A stretch of 64,000 nucleotides of DNA, taken from Candidatus Methylopumilus universalis. GTDB taxonomy: Bacteria > Pseudomonadota > Gammaproteobacteria > Burkholderiales > Methylophilaceae. Below the pieces are notes generated by a model. The model had not been told where the DNA came from, ran no database searches, and saw nothing but the letters and a program-made list of their open reading frames with translations. A program made the translations under genes and the position numbers. Positions 54,307 through 63,862 of the stretch are shown here, piece by piece (the first letter of the stretch is position 1; each line of letters opens with the position of its first letter). Where the stretch lies: assembly GCF_006364435.1 (NCBI RefSeq), contig NZ_CP040977.1, positions 62,001 to 126,000 of the forward strand. Direction: 5' to 3'.

Positions 54307-54888
54307 TTAATGATCTAAACTTAATTGAAGATTAAGTTTTTGTGAAAAAATCTCTGTTGTATTTGATCCTTTATTCAGCAATATATAGTTTTTAACTGCA
54401 GTTTCAATTAAAAGACTTATATGTCTTGTTTGATTTACAGGAAGCTCAATCTTAGGAATGGTAATATCAAAAAGCTTATAAGTGTTTATATTCATTGCCA
54501 GTCTCGGATAGACATTTTTTTTTTGGAATGATTTCAATTCAATTACTAAAAAAAGTTTTTCTTTTTTTATGACACTTCTATCACCGAATAATTTTTTAAT
54601 ATCAAGTATGCCTAAGTTGCGCACCTCCATTATATTTTTAAGGAGTGATGGCGCTTGGCCTATGAGTGTATTTTTGTCTTGTTTATAAAATGTAACACTA
54701 TCATCAGCAATAAGTTTGTTGCCTCTATCAATTAAATTTAGTGCTACCTCGCTTTTACCAATACCTGATTTTCCAATAATTAGAATACCCTTACCTTTAA
54801 TTTCAACAAAAACACCATGTACATGTTTTGTAATTTCAGGGGGTTTAGATTTTGATAGAGCTAAATTAAAAAATTTCGATAAATACAT
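54307..54888 (-). CDS. hprK: HPr kinase/phosphorylase lacking the N-terminal domain
   Basis: Phosphorylates HPr on Ser46. Only 193 residues against the usual ~310. The catalytic domain is complete: HGVFVEIKGKGILIIGKSG with Walker A GKSGIGKS (39-46), ADDSV, the signature IMEVRNLGILDI and LPVNQTRHISLLIE. The usual N-terminal ~125-residue domain is missing, and the gene upstream (hpf) ends in the start codon (TAATG), so no space exists for it. Short HprK forms are known in alphaproteobacteria. Confidence 0.9.
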   Translation of the reverse strand: MYLSKFFNLALSKSKPPEITKHVHGVFVEIKGKGILIIGKSGIGKSEVALNLIDRGNKLIADDSVTFYKQDKNTLIGQAPSLLKNIMEVRNLGILDIKKLFGDRSVIKKEKLFLVIELKSFQKKNVYPRLAMNINTYKLFDITIPKIELPVNQTRHISLLIETAVKNYILLNKGSNTTEIFSQKLNLQLSLDH

Positions 54889-55214
54889 TATTCGATCGGC
54901 TGATGTTTTAAGCCACCTTCTACTCGGTGGTGGTCTTTATGTAGTTCTTTATATTTAATGACTTGACGATCTAATTTATCCGATAGTAAATCAATGGCAT
55001 TGTACATATTTTCGCCTCTGCACTCGGCATGAATATCACTCTTTGGCAGATGAATGGTAGCCTCTGCAATATGCTCTAGTTTATTAACTGTGAGTGTGAC
55101 CTTTGCATCAATGACATGATCAAAATGATGAAAAATTTTAGCTAATTTAGTCTCAATATATTCCTTTAATGACGGAGTTATTTCTAAATGATGGCCGGTT
55201 AAATGAATATTCAT
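54888..55214 (-). CDS. hpf: Ribosome hibernation promoting factor, short form
   Basis: A 108-residue HPF/RaiA protein: it begins NIHLTGHHLEITPSLKEYIE, has FDHVIDAKVTLTV and DIHAECRGENMYNAIDLL. It binds the 30S decoding region and helps form 100S ribosomes in slow growth. It lies directly downstream of rpoN, the conserved position in proteobacteria. Confidence 0.95.
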   Translation of the reverse strand: MNIHLTGHHLEITPSLKEYIETKLAKIFHHFDHVIDAKVTLTVNKLEHIAEATIHLPKSDIHAECRGENMYNAIDLLSDKLDRQVIKYKELHKDHHRVEGGLKHQPIE

Positions 55215-55235
55215 GTTATTTCCTTAAGGTTAGTG

Positions 55236-56645
55236 TTATAAAATTTTTCTAAGGTTGGTTGGAGCAATATTTAGTATTTCTCTATATTTTGCAACAGTTC
55301 TGCGGGCGATATTAATATCCTGACTCTTTAATAATAAAACAATCTCGTTATCTGAAAGTGGTTTTTTGGGATCTTCTTGTTTAATAACTTCTTTAATTTT
55401 AGCCCTAATTGCTGTAGATGCAAGTTCATTACCTGAGGTATTATCAATTGAACTTCCAAAGAAGAATTTGAGCTCATAAATACCTCGAGGTGTATTAATA
55501 TATTTATTTGATGTCACTCTTGAAATCGTGGATTCATGAAGACCAACTTCTTCAGCAATCTCTCTTAAAATAAGAGGCTTCATCATTGATTCACCATAGT
55601 CTAAAAAATCTTTTTGATGTTTCATGATGGCTTCTGAAACCTTAAGAATTGTCACAAAGCGCTGTTGTATATTTTTAACAATCCATTTTGCTTCTTGTAT
55701 TTGATTAGATAAATGATGGGTTGAATCAACTTCTGAATTTTTCATTAAGTCTCGATAAATATGATTTAAGCGGAGCTTTGGAATTGCTTGTTCGTTTAAT
55801 GAAACTTGCCATTTAGCCTTTACTTTTTTTACATTAACTTCATGTTGAATGAAGTGATGACTTTCAATAGTGGAAAATATATTTCCAGGCTTTGGATTGA
55901 GACTTTTAATCACTTTTTGAACTTCTCTGAGTGACTCATCTTCACAGCCCAATATTTTTTTAAGCCTAACAAAGTCACGAGCTGCTAGAAGATTGAGATG
56001 ATTCTTAATAACTTTAATAGAAAGTATATGAATCGGAGTTTCCTCTTTACTTTCAAGCTGAAGCGTCAAGCATTCAATCAGATCTCTTGCGCCAATTCCA
56101 GGAGGCGCTTGTTTTTGAAGTAATTTCAGTAAAGATTCTATTTCTTCAATGTTTACTTCATACTCCTTTGGAATGCTTGCTAAAAAGTAATCAAGGGACT
56201 CCTCTAAATAACCGTCTTCATTGATTGAATCTATTAGAAGAGAAATAATTGCTTGATCTTTTTCACTAATTGGAAGTAAGTGAAAAATATCTTCAAGGTA
56301 TTGTTTTAGAGTTTGTGCCGCAGACTCTCGATAATCATTTGAATCGGCATAATTATTATCTTTTGCATATTCGTCATCCCAATTAATTTCGTGCTCATAA
56401 ATCGGCTCTTGGATTTCTTGATCGTTTAAAATTTCGAATGAAGTTTCTTCCTGAGGAATTCCTACAATATCTTTACCATCTTCCTCGTCTTCCTCAAGCA
56501 TTTCAATTAAAGGGTTCTGCTGAATAAGAATTTCAAGTTCTTGATTAAGCTCTACCGATGACATCTGAAGAAGCTTAATAGACTGTTGGAGTTGAGGGGT
56601 AAGCGATAGGTGCTGGGACGCTTTAAATTGAAGATTTTGTTTCAT
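55236..56645 (-). CDS. rpoN: RNA polymerase sigma-54 factor
   Basis: Recognises -24/-12 promoters and needs AAA+ activators. The 469 residues match. Region I is Gln/Leu-rich (LSLTPQLQQSIKLLQMSS); an acidic region II follows (about residues 55-110). The C-terminal HTH reads GLHESTISRVTSNKYI and the RpoN box ends RRTVAKYREILNIAP. Note that the NtrX-like regulator in this window cannot serve as its activator. Confidence 0.97.
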   Translation of the reverse strand: MKQNLQFKASQHLSLTPQLQQSIKLLQMSSVELNQELEILIQQNPLIEMLEEDEEDGKDIVGIPQEETSFEILNDQEIQEPIYEHEINWDDEYAKDNNYADSNDYRESAAQTLKQYLEDIFHLLPISEKDQAIISLLIDSINEDGYLEESLDYFLASIPKEYEVNIEEIESLLKLLQKQAPPGIGARDLIECLTLQLESKEETPIHILSIKVIKNHLNLLAARDFVRLKKILGCEDESLREVQKVIKSLNPKPGNIFSTIESHHFIQHEVNVKKVKAKWQVSLNEQAIPKLRLNHIYRDLMKNSEVDSTHHLSNQIQEAKWIVKNIQQRFVTILKVSEAIMKHQKDFLDYGESMMKPLILREIAEEVGLHESTISRVTSNKYINTPRGIYELKFFFGSSIDNTSGNELASTAIRAKIKEVIKQEDPKKPLSDNEIVLLLKSQDINIARRTVAKYREILNIAPTNLRKIL

Positions 56646-56671
56646 CGCTTAAATAGCGCTAATCTAAATAG

Positions 56672-57394
56672 TTATAGATAAAAGTCCTTACCCAAATAAA
56701 CGTCTTTGACATTTTGATCGTTAACAAGAGTTTTAGGTAGGCCAGATGCGAGAATTTTCCCTTGATTTACAATATACGCGCGATCACAAATGCCTAAAGT
56801 TTCACGAACATTATGATCTGTAATAAGAATCCCAATTTGTTGTTCGGCAAGATATTTAATGATTTTTTGAATATCAATGACCGCAATTGGATCAATACCT
56901 GCAAAAGGTTCATCCAATAGAATAAATGTGGGATCAGAAGCAAGGCATCTAGCAATTTCAACGCGACGTCTTTCGCCCCCAGAAAGGCTAATTGCAGGAC
57001 TATTTCTAATATGACCAATACCTAATTCTTGCAAAAGCTCTTCAAGCCTTACATTCATTTTTTCACGCGTTAACTCTTGTAATTCTAAAATGGCTAAAAT
57101 ATTTTCAGCCACTGTCATTTTTCTAAAGATCGAAGGCTCTTGAGGAAGGTAAGAAAGACCTAATTTTGCACGACTATGAATGGGCATTTTGGATATATTT
57201 GCACCATCGAGCGAGATGCGTCCTCGATCAGTCGGGATTAGTCCTACGATCATATAAAAACTTGTTGTTTTCCCAGCGCCATTGGGACCCAGCAATCCTA
57301 CAATTTCACCACTTTTGATAGTTAAAGACACATCTTGAACGACAGTTCTTTTTTTAAAAGCTTTTTTAAGGTTTTCAATGACTAATTCACTCAT
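56672..57394 (-). CDS. lptB: LPS export ABC transporter ATP-binding protein LptB
   Basis: A 240-residue ATPase powering LptFGC. Walker A is GLLGPNGAGKTTSFY, the signature ISLSGGERRRVEIARCLA, Walker B FILLDEPFAGIDP and the H-loop ITDHNVRETL. It is 10 bases downstream of lptA and 27 bases upstream of rpoN, so sigma-54 is probably cotranscribed with LPS export. Confidence 0.97.
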   Translation of the reverse strand: MSELVIENLKKAFKKRTVVQDVSLTIKSGEIVGLLGPNGAGKTTSFYMIVGLIPTDRGRISLDGANISKMPIHSRAKLGLSYLPQEPSIFRKMTVAENILAILELQELTREKMNVRLEELLQELGIGHIRNSPAISLSGGERRRVEIARCLASDPTFILLDEPFAGIDPIAVIDIQKIIKYLAEQQIGILITDHNVRETLGICDRAYIVNQGKILASGLPKTLVNDQNVKDVYLGKDFYL

Positions 57395-57403
57395 AGCGAC
57401 TTG

Positions 57404-57958
57404 TTATTCCTGTATTTTTTTCTTGGGCTGAATAATTGCACGCGTTCTGCCACCCGGCACAGTCTCGCCTGCTTTATTTTTAGTATTACCTGACATTGCT
57501 TTTGCAAATTCAGCATTTGCGTCATACATGATGTAATCACCTTGAACGACATCCCCACCTTTTTTTACCCACGCTTTGCTATATAAATGAATTTTGTCCA
57601 TACGGCCATCATATTCAATTCTCTGGGCGCTTCCTTCAATATATTCATTTTTACCTTCTTGTTTTTGTTTAAAAGTTGTGGGGTTGCCGACACTTGTACT
57701 ATGTTGAAAGCCTTGATTGTCTTCTCGGATGGTAAGTTCATCAGCTTTAATAAGAAGTGTACCTTGTGTCAAAATGACATTGCCAGAATATACACTTTTA
57801 TTCTTTGACTCATCAGATGTCATTGAGTCAGATTCAAGCTCGATAGGCTTATCTCGGTCCGCCTTTTCTGCAAAAACGTAAGACGAGCTGATACTGATGA
57901 TGCATAAACTAGTAAAGATAATTTTCAGTGACAATGGTTTTAAAAAAGATAAGCGCAT
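57404..57958 (-). CDS. lptA: LPS transport periplasmic protein LptA
   Basis: A 184-residue protein with a signal peptide (about residues 1-30, ending YVFA). The OstA-like beta-jellyroll is seen in DKPIELESDSMTSDESKN, YSGNVILTQGTLLIKADEL and AQRIEYDGRMDKIHLYSKA. LptA bridges the periplasm between LptC and LptD. Its start overlaps the lptC stop by one base. A Pro/Gly-rich basic tail ends the protein. Confidence 0.94.
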   Translation of the reverse strand: MRLSFLKPLSLKIIFTSLCIISISSSYVFAEKADRDKPIELESDSMTSDESKNKSVYSGNVILTQGTLLIKADELTIREDNQGFQHSTSVGNPTTFKQKQEGKNEYIEGSAQRIEYDGRMDKIHLYSKAWVKKGGDVVQGDYIMYDANAEFAKAMSGNTKNKAGETVPGGRTRAIIQPKKKIQE

Positions 57959-58587
57959 TATTTTTTTAGATTCTTATTTTGAATAATTGGATGAACGTTT
58001 AAATTTGTTTTTTTAACAGGCTTTTCATAATGCACACGAACTTTGCCTAACAACGTCATTATTCCATTTTTTTTGTCATAATTCATGCCAATTGCATTAA
58101 CGACTGTTTTGGGGTCTTGAGTAATACGAACAGGCCTTTTTGTAAATGCTTGGTCTTTATTTGGCAATACAGTCAATTGATCTGTAAAAAGCTCCATTTT
58201 TGGTTTTGTTTCAGTTTCGAGGCGAATCACTTTTACATTATCAATAATTTGCACTTCTTCGCCGTTGGTCGAAACAAGACCAATTCCACCTTCAATTTTT
58301 GAGCTAGGCAGATTATTTTTATATCTAATAAAAAGAGGTTTTTTAAGCCGCGTCGTATCATCTTGAGCAAAATGCATCATTTCATTTGCAGATAAAATGA
58401 AATGAATAGAACCATTTGATTCGGTTTGTATTGTTTTGAAATTTGTTAAAAAATAATCGGGGCTATTACTTAGTTTATTTCCTCTTTTTTCACTTTCATT
58501 TTCAACAGAAACTTGAACCCAGTAAGATATAAAAGCTAAGATTGCAGCAAAAAAAATAGGAAATAAAACAGAGAAGCGATTGATCAT
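57958..58587 (-). CDS. lptC: LPS export ABC transporter protein LptC
   Basis: A 209-residue bitopic protein with an N-terminal helix (FSVLFPIFFAAILAFISYWV) and a periplasmic jellyroll (SPDYFLTNFKTIQTESNG, and NAIGMNYDKKNGIMTLLGKV). It passes LPS from LptB2FG to LptA. It overlaps kdsC by four bases and lptA by one, a tight LPS unit. Confidence 0.93.
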   Translation of the reverse strand: MINRFSVLFPIFFAAILAFISYWVQVSVENESEKRGNKLSNSPDYFLTNFKTIQTESNGSIHFILSANEMMHFAQDDTTRLKKPLFIRYKNNLPSSKIEGGIGLVSTNGEEVQIIDNVKVIRLETETKPKMELFTDQLTVLPNKDQAFTKRPVRITQDPKTVVNAIGMNYDKKNGIMTLLGKVRVHYEKPVKKTNLNVHPIIQNKNLKK

Positions 58588-59111
58588 TTAAAGTAAGGTG
58601 CAACGATTTCATCATAAGTGCCTTGAGCCTTCATAATAAAATCACAAGCCTCACGAACGGCGCCATAGCCAGCAATCTTTTCTGTAACAAGATGCGCAAT
58701 TTTTTTAACTTCAGCGTGACCTGCAGGAACAGTAATAGCCAAACCTGATTGCAACATAGGAGGTAAATCTACAATGTCATCCCCCATAAATGCACATTCT
58801 TCAGGTTTTAATCCTGCCTTTTGAACGAGGTCAGTAAACGCTGCTTTTTTATCTGCAATGCCTTGGTAAAAGTAATCTACCTCTAAATTTTCAGCACGAA
58901 TAAGGACGCTATTTGAATTCCGGCCGGTAATAATTGCAAGCTTAACCCCACTTTTTTTAAGTAATCGCATGCCTAAACCATCTTGAGTATTGAACATTTT
59001 ATATTCTTGACCGTCATCCCCAATAAATAGAGAACCATCCGTCATAACACCATCAACATCAAAAATAACAAGTTTGATTTTTTTTGCACGCTCTTTTAGG
59101 GTTGAATCCAT
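58584..59111 (-). CDS. kdsC: 3-deoxy-D-manno-octulosonate 8-phosphate phosphatase
   Basis: A 175-residue HAD phosphatase that makes Kdo from Kdo-8-phosphate. The DxD motif is FDVDGVMTDG (Asp18, Asp20); TGRNSNSV and AFMGDDIVDLP are the other HAD motifs. It overlaps kdsD by one base and lptC by four. Confidence 0.96.
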   Translation of the reverse strand: MDSTLKERAKKIKLVIFDVDGVMTDGSLFIGDDGQEYKMFNTQDGLGMRLLKKSGVKLAIITGRNSNSVLIRAENLEVDYFYQGIADKKAAFTDLVQKAGLKPEECAFMGDDIVDLPPMLQSGLAITVPAGHAEVKKIAHLVTEKIAGYGAVREACDFIMKAQGTYDEIVAPYFK

Positions 59112-60091
59112 TAAATGACTTTCGCTTTAAAGAGATCATGCATATTAAAAGCCCCTACTAATTTATTCTCTCTGTTAACTACAAGAATGCCATTAATTTT
59201 ATTGAGGTCCATTAAGTTGATTGCATCAATAATGATTTGATCATCAAATATTGTCTTAGGGTTTTTGTTCATGATTTCTTTAATAGGCTGTTTTTCATAA
59301 TCTACTTTTTTAGAAAGCTGCCTTCTTAAATCGCCGTCAGTAAATATACCTATGGGTTCGGATTGAGCATTTACAATCGCTGTAAAGCCTAAACCCTTAA
59401 GGGATATCTCAAGTATCGCATCAGAAAGTAATGCATCTTCTTTGATTGAAGGCGCTTTATCGACCTCTCTCATAATATCTTTTACCCGAACAACTTGTCT
59501 TTTGCCTAAACTGCCACCTGGATGTGATCGCGCAAAATCTTCAGCGGTAAACGCTCTTTGATCAAGAACACAAATTGCTAAAGCATCTCCTAATGCAAGG
59601 GATGCTGTGGAGCTAGCTGTGGGAGAAAGCCCTAAAGGACAAGCTTCTTGAGACACATGAGCGCTTAAATGAATTTCGGATTCCCTAGCAAGCTCAGAAT
59701 CAGTATTGCCTGTAATTGAAATAATTTTTGCACCGATTCTTTTAATGACAGGCAGGATAGATAAAAGCTCATCACTTTTACCAGAATTTGATAGAAAAAT
59801 AACTACATCATTAGATGTAATCATCCCTAAATCACCATGGCTAGCCTCTGCAGGATGCATAAAGAAGCTTGGCGTCCCTGTGCTTGCGAAAGTAGAAGCT
59901 AGTTTTCTTCCGATATGCCCCGATTTGCCCATTCCACTCACCACAACTCTGCCATCGCAATGTAAAATGAGCTGAACCGCGTTGACGAAATGATCATCAA
60001 GTCTATTCGCTAAAGATAAGATTTCTTGTGCTTCAATTTCAAGAACTTGGCGAGCGCGTTCAAGAGTATTTTTGGATGATGTCTTAGTCAT
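59111..60091 (-). CDS. kdsD: Arabinose-5-phosphate isomerase
   Basis: Converts ribulose 5-phosphate to arabinose 5-phosphate for Kdo. The 326 residues hold an N-terminal SIS domain (VVSGMGKSGHIGRKLASTF, HPAEASHGDLGMI, ISNSGKSDE-like FLSNSGKSDELL) and two C-terminal CBS domains (from about residue 205). First gene of the minus-strand LPS/rpoN/PTS run, divergent from the Kef-type antiporter. Confidence 0.96.
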   Translation of the reverse strand: MTKTSSKNTLERARQVLEIEAQEILSLANRLDDHFVNAVQLILHCDGRVVVSGMGKSGHIGRKLASTFASTGTPSFFMHPAEASHGDLGMITSNDVVIFLSNSGKSDELLSILPVIKRIGAKIISITGNTDSELARESEIHLSAHVSQEACPLGLSPTASSTASLALGDALAICVLDQRAFTAEDFARSHPGGSLGKRQVVRVKDIMREVDKAPSIKEDALLSDAILEISLKGLGFTAIVNAQSEPIGIFTDGDLRRQLSKKVDYEKQPIKEIMNKNPKTIFDDQIIIDAINLMDLNKINGILVVNRENKLVGAFNMHDLFKAKVI

Positions 60092-60181
60092 AATGACATT
60101 GTAGAGGGTAATAGATACTCGTGTAAAAGGGTTTATATATGCTTTAAGCCTAAAAATTATTGATTAATATTGGATAAATGA

Positions 60182-62155
60182 ATGTTTGACTCTCTTCCCC
60201 TGGTCCTGATTTTACTTGTAAGCTCAGTTTTACTAGTTGGGCTATTCCGATATTTAAAATTACCCGCGATGATTGCCTATTTTGTTGTGGGATTAATTTT
60301 AGGGCCTCATTTGATTGGTGTTTTGCCTGATTCTGAGTCTAGTCGGCATGTGGCTGAGTTTGGTATTGTGTTTTTGATGTTCAGTATTGGCCTTGAGTTT
60401 AGCTTGCCTAAACTTTATTCCATGCGACGTATCTTGTTTGGCTTAGGGGGCGCACAGGTACTTATTACTTTATTTGCTTCTATTAGTCTTGCCTGGTGGT
60501 TAGGACTTCATTTAACTTCAGCATTCGTAATCGGCAGTGCAATTACTATGTCATCAACAGCAATTGTCTCAAAAATTTTAATGGAGCGCGTTGATTTAAA
60601 TTCAAGACATGGTCGATTGGCCATTGGTATTCTCCTCTTTCAAGACATAGCCGTTATTCCAATCTTAATATTGATCCCAGCGCTTGGGGCTTCATCAGAT
60701 GATATTGGGACTATTTTTTTAATGGCACTTTTAAAGGCCATTTTTTTACTTTCTATTCTTTTTAAATTTGGTAGACCTTTAATGAACTCTTGGTTTGCTT
60801 TGGTAGCAAACCAAAGGTCACGTGAATTATTCATTTTGAATGTCTTGATGATTACCCTTCTTTTTTCTTTCGCTACAAAAATGGCTGGATTATCTTTTGG
60901 TATTGGAGCATTTATGGCCGGCATGCTCATTTCTGAAACTCGCTATCGTTATCAAGTTGAATCAGACATTGCAGCCTTTAGAGATATTTTATTAGGACTC
61001 TTCTTTATTAGCATTGGTATGCTGCTAAATCTTCACCAAGTTGCTTCGAATATCGGTTTTATCATTTTAGTTACTTTAGGATTTATTTTATTCAAAGCGT
61101 TTGTGATTATGGCTCTTGCGCGATTGTTTAATTATGAAATTGGGGTAGGTATTAGAACGGGACTTATATTGGCCCAAGCAGGAGAGTTTAGTTTTGTGAT
61201 ACTAGCCCTTGCCAGAGAAGAGCACGTCATAGGAGCCCATGCTTTCCAAATTATTCTAGCTGCTTCATTACTTTCAATGATTTTAGCCCCATTTATTATT
61301 CAGTATAACGGCCGTATAGCGCGTTATTTATCAAAAAGCTATAACCGTAATAGTTCTGACACGGTTGAGGCGATCCAGTCGATAGGCCGCACTTTAAAAG
61401 ACCATGTAATTTTGTGTGGTTATGGAAGAAGTGGGCAGTATTTAGGGCGATTTTTGAAAGAAGAGAATATTCCTTTTATTGCGATTGATATCGATCCAAC
61501 GCGAGTGAGTGATGCATCAGCTGGAGGAGAGCATGTGATGTATGGTGATGCAAGTAGAAGAGTTGTTTTAGACGCTGCAGGGATTAAAACAGCTAAAGCA
61601 CTTGTGATTAGTTATGCTGACTTTAGGGCCACTATGAAAGTGCTTCATGTGATTCAAGACACATATAAAAATATACCAGTCATTGTAAGGACCCTCGATG
61701 ACACACACATGGATGAGATTAGAAATGCAGGAGCCAGTGAAGTTGTGCCAGAAATTTTAGAGGGTAGTTTAATGCTGGCCTCTCATGCATTAGTTGTCTT
61801 AGGTGTTCCTTTAAATCGAGTCGTAAAGCGTATCCGATCTTTTAGAGAAGAGCGTTATAAAATGTTTAGAGGTTATTTTGCCGGTATCTCAGACGCAGAA
61901 GCTGAAGTGACAGAGCCACAATTGAGACTTCATGCGATTGAAATTACAAAAGAATCTCATATTCATTCATGGAAACTTAATCAAATTCCATTCGCCATGC
62001 TTAATGTAGAGCTTAAGTATTTGAGGCGTCCTAATATGTTAGAAGATATAGAACCTAGAGATGACATTGTTTTATCTTCAGGGGATGTTCTTGTTGTGTT
62101 AGGTGTTCCAAATAAACTTAACGCTTTAGAAAAATACGTGCTGACTGGCAAATAA
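60182..62155 (+). CDS. CPA2-family cation:proton antiporter with TrkA domains (Kef type)
   Basis: A 657-residue protein. The N-terminal ~385 residues form a CPA2 antiporter of about 12 helices (MIAYFVVGLILGPHLIG, FLMFSIGLEFSLPKL, SSTAIVSKILMER). Then comes a TrkA-N domain with GYGRSGQYLG and the acid at DIDPTR, and a TrkA-C domain to the end. The TrkA-N domain binds nucleotide to gate K+/H+ exchange. It is closest to the KefB/YbaL group; a glutathione-linked KefC role is not shown. thiO follows by 3 bases. Confidence 0.9.
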   Translation: MFDSLPLVLILLVSSVLLVGLFRYLKLPAMIAYFVVGLILGPHLIGVLPDSESSRHVAEFGIVFLMFSIGLEFSLPKLYSMRRILFGLGGAQVLITLFASISLAWWLGLHLTSAFVIGSAITMSSTAIVSKILMERVDLNSRHGRLAIGILLFQDIAVIPILILIPALGASSDDIGTIFLMALLKAIFLLSILFKFGRPLMNSWFALVANQRSRELFILNVLMITLLFSFATKMAGLSFGIGAFMAGMLISETRYRYQVESDIAAFRDILLGLFFISIGMLLNLHQVASNIGFIILVTLGFILFKAFVIMALARLFNYEIGVGIRTGLILAQAGEFSFVILALAREEHVIGAHAFQIILAASLLSMILAPFIIQYNGRIARYLSKSYNRNSSDTVEAIQSIGRTLKDHVILCGYGRSGQYLGRFLKEENIPFIAIDIDPTRVSDASAGGEHVMYGDASRRVVLDAAGIKTAKALVISYADFRATMKVLHVIQDTYKNIPVIVRTLDDTHMDEIRNAGASEVVPEILEGSLMLASHALVVLGVPLNRVVKRIRSFREERYKMFRGYFAGISDAEAEVTEPQLRLHAIEITKESHIHSWKLNQIPFAMLNVELKYLRRPNMLEDIEPRDDIVLSSGDVLVVLGVPNKLNALEKYVLTGK

Positions 62156-62158
62156 AGT

Positions 62159-63172
62159 ATGACAAAAAAAGTTGCTGTCATTGGTGGGGGTATCGTGGGA
62201 TGTATAACTTCATTCTTTCTTATTAAAGAAGGATACGAAGTTACTTTAATTGATCAGAATGCCATAGGCCAGGAGGCTTCGTGGGCTGGGGCTGGTATTC
62301 TCTCCCCTTTATTGCCCTGGAACTATCAAGATAGCGTCAATGATCTTTGTTTTGGAAGTGCTGATTTTTATCATCAACTTTCTGAAATTTTAAAAAAAGA
62401 TACAGGTATTGACCCTGAATGGACTGAGTCGGGAATGTTGATATATGATGAGCATGATAAAGATCTCGCGATGAATTGGTGTCAAAAAAATTCTATTGAA
62501 ATTAAACAAATTCAAATAGAAAAAACATCATGCTTGCTTTTGCCGCATGTTGCCCAAATTAGAAATCCTCGCTTATTAAAAGCCTTAAAAAAATACTTAA
62601 TTAAAAATAATGTCGTGATAATAGAGCATCAAAAAGTTAGCCCCATTTCTGATTCAAATAATTTTATTCATCATCTTCAAATCGAAAAAAATATTAATTT
62701 GGAAGCAGATTGTTATGTTGTGGCATCTGGGGCATGGAGCTCAAATGTTTTAAATGAAATTGAGATGCCAAAAATTCGACCTATTAGAGGGCAGCTTATT
62801 CAATATCCTGCTATTAAAGAGAAATTACCATACATCCTTTATAAAGATGATTTCTATTTGGTGCAAAGACAGGATGGGGTTGTTCTTGGAGGAAGCACAA
62901 AAGAAGACGTTGGATTTGACAAAGGTATTACAGAAGAGGCTAGAAATTCTCTTCAGCAGAAATCCGAATCTTTAATGCCTATTTTAAAAAACTACAAAAT
63001 TGAAAATCAATGGAGCGGTCTGAGGCCAGGCTCTCTAGATAATGTGCCCATGATAGAAAAGCATCATAAATACAATAATGTATACTTGAATGTCGGTCAC
63101 TATCGTTATGGATTGACGATGGCCCCAAAAGCAGCAAGAATAATTAGTGATTTGATAACTTTAAATGGATAA
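62159..63172 (+). CDS. thiO: Glycine oxidase ThiO
   Basis: A 337-residue FAD enzyme of the D-amino-acid oxidase family that makes iminoglycine for the thiamine thiazole. The FAD motif is VAVIGGGIVGCITSFFLIK followed by VTLIDQ. Other blocks are GQEASWAGAGILSPLLPW, RPIRGQLIQY and WSGLRPGSLDNVPMI. It lies next to the antiporter and the SOUL protein rather than with thiG. It may instead act on other small amino acids. Confidence 0.9.
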   Translation: MTKKVAVIGGGIVGCITSFFLIKEGYEVTLIDQNAIGQEASWAGAGILSPLLPWNYQDSVNDLCFGSADFYHQLSEILKKDTGIDPEWTESGMLIYDEHDKDLAMNWCQKNSIEIKQIQIEKTSCLLLPHVAQIRNPRLLKALKKYLIKNNVVIIEHQKVSPISDSNNFIHHLQIEKNINLEADCYVVASGAWSSNVLNEIEMPKIRPIRGQLIQYPAIKEKLPYILYKDDFYLVQRQDGVVLGGSTKEDVGFDKGITEEARNSLQQKSESLMPILKNYKIENQWSGLRPGSLDNVPMIEKHHKYNNVYLNVGHYRYGLTMAPKAARIISDLITLNG

Positions 63173-63177
63173 GCATA

Positions 63178-63792
63178 ATGCGATTAAATATTTTTACAAT
63201 TGTACTTCTATTCATCACAAGCTTTAATGCTATGGCGATTGAAGAACCAGAATTTATCAGCATTGAAAAAAAAGATGCATTTGAGATTAGAGAGTACCAA
63301 CCTAAATTAATAGCTCAGGTTCTTGTTAATGGAACATTTGATAGCGCATCGAGCAAAGGATTTCGTTTGTTAGCCGATTTTATTTTTGGAAATAATAAAA
63401 CGAATGAAGGCTCAAAAAAAATTGATATGACAGCTCCAGTGGTTAGTCGTGATGCTGCAGAAAAAATTGATATGACAGCACCAGTTATTTCTGAAGAAAC
63501 TGAAAAAGGTTGGTATGTTAGCTTTAATATGCCAAAGCAATTTACAAAAGAGACTCTTCCTGTGCCTAATAATCCAGAAGTTAAAATTATCGAAGTGCCA
63601 TCAGAAAAATATGCAGTGATTACATTCTCTGGTTTGGTGAGGGAAAAAAAATATGCGGAGATGTTAAATTTACTTAATGAAGAAATGAAAAAAAGAAATA
63701 TAGATCCGAAGGGTCCCGCAATACTTGCTCGTTACAATCCTCCCTGGACTCTGCCATTTCTAAGAAGAAATGAACTAATGTTTAGAATCTAA
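63178..63792 (+). CDS. SOUL-type heme-binding protein, exported
   Basis: A 204-residue protein with signal peptide MRLNIFTIVLLFITSFNAMA. The SOUL pattern is visible: FISIEKKDAFEIREYQPKLI, FRLLADFIFGNN, two copies of KIDMTAPV (a paired MTAPV block), WYVSFNMPKQF and YNPPWTLPFLRRNEL. Members bind heme or tetrapyrrole. It lies six bases downstream of thiO. Confidence 0.9.
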   Translation: MRLNIFTIVLLFITSFNAMAIEEPEFISIEKKDAFEIREYQPKLIAQVLVNGTFDSASSKGFRLLADFIFGNNKTNEGSKKIDMTAPVVSRDAAEKIDMTAPVISEETEKGWYVSFNMPKQFTKETLPVPNNPEVKIIEVPSEKYAVITFSGLVREKKYAEMLNLLNEEMKKRNIDPKGPAILARYNPPWTLPFLRRNELMFRI

Positions 63793-63862
63793 ATATTAAT
63801 TTTTAATTTAATAGGATTACGTCCCTGCTCTTCACAAGGACAGAATTGGGACAAGCACTTTT

